Of a stretch of 15,513 nucleotides of DNA, positions 13,341 to 15,513 are shown piece after piece. The position numbers and the translations under genes were made by a program. Source of the stretch: Scatomorpha merdavium (GTDB lineage: Bacteria; Bacillota; Clostridia; Oscillospirales; Oscillospiraceae); the NCBI GenBank assembly GCA_018711415.1, contig DVIJ01000086.1, positions 1 through 15,513 on the forward strand. The letters are read 5' to 3'. The notes under the pieces were generated by a model. The model did no database searches, had not been told where the DNA came from, and saw only the letters and a program-made list of their open reading frames with translations. Position 1 is the stretch's first letter; every line of letters begins with the position of its first letter.

Positions 13341-14522
13341 TCAAAGCTCCTCCACGTTCACGGATTTCGGCCAGCGCTCGACCGTTCCCTCGTCCTCGTA
13401 CCTCCAGCAGGAGACGACGTGCGTCTCATTTAGCCGTATCTCCGGCGGGTAAACGCCGTGGCACTTTTCGACGCACTGCTCGCAGCGGTCGCGGAAATAG
13501 CAGTAGTCTGGCATGTTGACCGGGTTCGGCACGCTGCCGGGGATATTGTAGAGCGCGTCCACCTTCTTGCCCACTACGGGCTTCGACTTCATGAGGCCTA
13601 TTGTATAGGGGTGGCAGGGGTGGTGGAAGATGTCCTCCGTCGTACCCTTCTCGACGACACGGCCCGCGTACATAACGACAACGTAGTCCGCCATGCTGGC
13701 GATGACGCCCAAATCGTGCGTGATGAGCATGATGGAACTGTTTATCTTGTCCTTGAGCTCTTTAAGCAGGTCGAGTATCTGCGCCTGGATGGTGACGTCC
13801 AGCGCCGTCGTCGGCTCGTCCGCTATTATGAGTCCGGGCGAGCAGGCCAGGGCCATGGCTATCATGACTCTCTGCCTCATGCCGCCGGAGAGCTCGTGCG
13901 GGTACATGCTGTAAACACCTTCGGAGTTTGCTATGCCGACGAGCTCCAGCATCTCGATGGAGCGCTTTTTGACCTCCTCCTTCGACATGCCGGGGTTGTG
14001 CAGCTTCAGCACCTCGTCTATCTGGTAGCCGCAGCGGAACACGGGGTTCAGGCTGGTCATCGGCTCCTGGAAAATCATCGAGACGCGGTTGCCGCGGATC
14101 TTCATCATCTCGCTCGTGGGCGTGTTGACTATGTTATAAGCCTTGCCGTCGCCCATATTGAGCCTTATCTCTCCGCCGACCGTCTGGCCCTGCGGCCGCT
14201 GCAGCAGCTGCATGAGCGAGAGGCTCGTCACGCTCTTGCCGCAGCCCGATTCGCCCACTATGCCCACCGTCGTGCACCTCGGCACCTCGAAAGACACGCC
14301 GTCCACGGCCTTTACCGTTCCAACGTCCGTGAAGAAGTAGCTGCAAACGTTGTCGAACTCGACGATGTTGTTCGCGTCCTTCATCTCCGTCATGTACTTT
14401 GACGGGTCGGATGCCTTGCTTGCGCGCTCCTTTTCAAGGCGCTTTGTGAGCTTACGGTTGAAGCGGGTTATCTTGCGCGACTCCTTGCCGCTTATGTAAG
14501 ATGTATTCTTGCGTTTAGCCAT
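13341..14522 (-). CDS. Oligopeptide/dipeptide ABC transporter ATPase, OppD/DppD type
   Basis: A 393-residue ABC ATPase with Walker A GESGCGKS at residues 90-97, Q-loop Gln152, signature LSGGM at 211-215, Walker B ending in Glu236, and H-loop His269. The C-terminal oligopeptide-transporter domain has four Cys at 341, 347, 350 and 354, in a CX5CX2CX3C spacing identical to the partner ATPase. The start at 14522 has an AAGGGGGCGGG ribosome binding site. This leaves an N-terminal extension of about 50 very basic residues before the ATPase core begins (near NNIVEFDNV), which is longer than usual. In-frame Met44 and Met47 lack a ribosome binding site. It lies 12 bases downstream of the permease gene and 1 base before the partner gene. 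Confidence 0.94.
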   Translation of the reverse strand: MAKRKNTSYISGKESRKITRFNRKLTKRLEKERASKASDPSKYMTEMKDANNIVEFDNVCSYFFTDVGTVKAVDGVSFEVPRCTTVGIVGESGCGKSVTSLSLMQLLQRPQGQTVGGEIRLNMGDGKAYNIVNTPTSEMMKIRGNRVSMIFQEPMTSLNPVFRCGYQIDEVLKLHNPGMSKEEVKKRSIEMLELVGIANSEGVYSMYPHELSGGMRQRVMIAMALACSPGLIIADEPTTALDVTIQAQILDLLKELKDKINSSIMLITHDLGVIASMADYVVVMYAGRVVEKGTTEDIFHHPCHPYTIGLMKSKPVVGKKVDALYNIPGSVPNPVNMPDYCYFRDRCEQCVEKCHGVYPPEIRLNETHVVSCWRYEDEGTVERWPKSVNVEEL

Positions 14523-14534
14523 TTTCCCGCCCCC

Positions 14535-15513
14535 TTACTGCTTCATCTTCGGGTCGAAGGCGTCCCTCAGGCCGTCGCCGACGAAGTTGAAGGCTACGAC
14601 CGTGAGGCAGATGAGCAGGCCGACGGGTATCCAGATATAGGTATATTTCAGCATGCTCTCAGACGAGCCCGTGACCGAGTTTATCATGTTGCCCCAGGTG
14701 GCGAGCGGGTGCTTGACGCCCAGGCCCAGGAAGCTCAGCGTAGCCTCCGTGATGATGATGGAACCCAGAGACATCGTTGCGTTGACTATGAGCTGAGGCA
14801 TGACATTCGGAACCAGGTGCCTGAATATCCGCCTCGAGGAACGCATACCCGTGGCCTCCTGCGCTATCATGAACTCCTGCTCACGCAGGGACAGGATCTG
14901 CCCGCGCACCAGCCTGGCTATGCCGGCCCAGCCGAGCACGCCGAGCGCGACCATCATCCAGACGAGACGCACATAGGGGTCCATCTTCAAAGCGTCGAAC
15001 AGCGCGCCCATGATTATGAGTATCGGGTAGGTCGGGATGCAGTAGAAGATATCGACGAGACGCATGATGAGCGTATCGACCCAGCGTCCGAAGAAGCCTG
15101 CCATACCGCCCATGATGACGCCGATTATCGTCTCGAGTATGACGACGACAAAGCCTATCATGAGCGAGATCCTGCCGCCGTACATCATACGCGCGAGGAT
15201 ATCCATGCCGTCGCCGTCTGTACCGAACCAGTGCTCGGCGGAGGGACCGGCGTAGATGTCAATTAGGTAGGTGGTCTGGTCGCAGCTGAGGACATACTCG
15301 TTGGTCTTGCGCTCGACCGTTATTTCCGTGTCCACCATGACGGGATTGCCCTCCTCGTCAAAGACGGGGTTGGACTCGTCGTCGGTCTGCTGGATGGGGA
15401 AGACGAAGCTGCCCTTGGTGCGGCCCTCGTCCTCCATCTGGTTTATGACATCCTGCGCGGCGTCCTTGAACTCTATGGACAGGGTGTCCTGGCCGGAGTA
15501 CCTTCTCACGACG
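14535..15513 (-). CDS. Oligopeptide/dipeptide ABC transporter permease, OppC/DppC type (5' end outside window)
   Basis: The gene runs off the right edge, so the N-terminus is missing; the GTG at 15509 is in frame but unlikely to be the start, because OppC proteins begin with a membrane segment. About 325 residues are visible. The first 93 or so form a polar, acidic extracytoplasmic region. The hallmark HWFGTDGDGMDILARMMYGG follows, then five membrane segments and the EAA loop (LREQEFMIAQEATGM through FRHLVPNVMP). The C-terminal end is DGLRDAFDPKMKQ, typical of DppC. The polar region between the first and second membrane segments is larger than in model DppC proteins. It forms half of the channel; its partner OppB should lie just beyond the edge. 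Confidence 0.92.
   Translation of the reverse strand, partial: VVRRYSGQDTLSIEFKDAAQDVINQMEDEGRTKGSFVFPIQQTDDESNPVFDEEGNPVMVDTEITVERKTNEYVLSCDQTTYLIDIYAGPSAEHWFGTDGDGMDILARMMYGGRISLMIGFVVVILETIIGVIMGGMAGFFGRWVDTLIMRLVDIFYCIPTYPILIIMGALFDALKMDPYVRLVWMMVALGVLGWAGIARLVRGQILSLREQEFMIAQEATGMRSSRRIFRHLVPNVMPQLIVNATMSLGSIIITEATLSFLGLGVKHPLATWGNMINSVTGSSESMLKYTYIWIPVGLLICLTVVAFNFVGDGLRDAFDPKMKQ

Overview
The window looks like a piece of chromosome from a fairly GC-rich member of the Clostridia, most likely a gut-type Oscillospirales/Oscillospiraceae relative. This is an inference from strong GGAGG ribosome binding sites, typical Firmicutes families (DUF1292, a BofC_C-like protein, SH3-NlpC/P60), LacI-controlled sugar ABC cassettes without their own ATPase, and Opp/Dpp ATPases of clostridial type. 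No rRNA, tRNA, insertion sequence, phage gene or CRISPR array is visible.

Left part (1-7171, + strand): a sugar-utilisation operon. A LacI-family regulator is followed by a lipoprotein sugar-binding protein, two MalF/MalG-type permeases and two signal-less glycoside hydrolase family 30 (GH30) enzymes, with short gaps or overlaps. A near-perfect palindrome just before the regulator gene matches both a LacI-type operator and the CcpA cre consensus. A GC-rich stem-loop separates the binding-protein gene from the permeases. The proposed working model is import of a beta-linked oligosaccharide or glycoside and its cleavage in the cytoplasm by two non-identical GH30 enzymes. The ATPase must come from elsewhere (MsmX/UgpC type). 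A hairpin at 7133-7171 ends the operon and also serves the convergent genes.

Middle part (7194-10750, - strand): cell-wall genes. A small conserved protein of unknown function and a secreted SH3-SH3-NlpC/P60 peptidoglycan hydrolase form a two-gene unit behind an excellent sigma-A promoter with a palindrome at its start site. Upstream of them lies a bifunctional class A penicillin-binding protein with its own hairpin terminator.

Right-middle part (10924-12007, + strand): a small exported or membrane-anchored BofC_C-like protein, a DUF1292 protein with a clear promoter, then about 350 bases without a convincing protein gene. These hold a long structured RNA that resembles 6S RNA, its own terminator, and a bidirectional terminator.

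Right end (12007-15513, - strand): an oligopeptide/dipeptide ABC importer cluster read leftward: a permease (OppC/DppC, cut by the window edge), the ATPases OppD/DppD and OppF/DppF, and a small single-pass membrane protein whose start overlaps the last ATPase gene. The remaining importer genes (OppB, binding protein) would lie beyond the right edge.

Most of the window is recognisable biology. The less ordinary points are the paired intracellular GH30 enzymes, the dual-reading operator, the palindrome at the start site of the NlpC operon, the 6S-like RNA, and unusual extensions in the Opp proteins.
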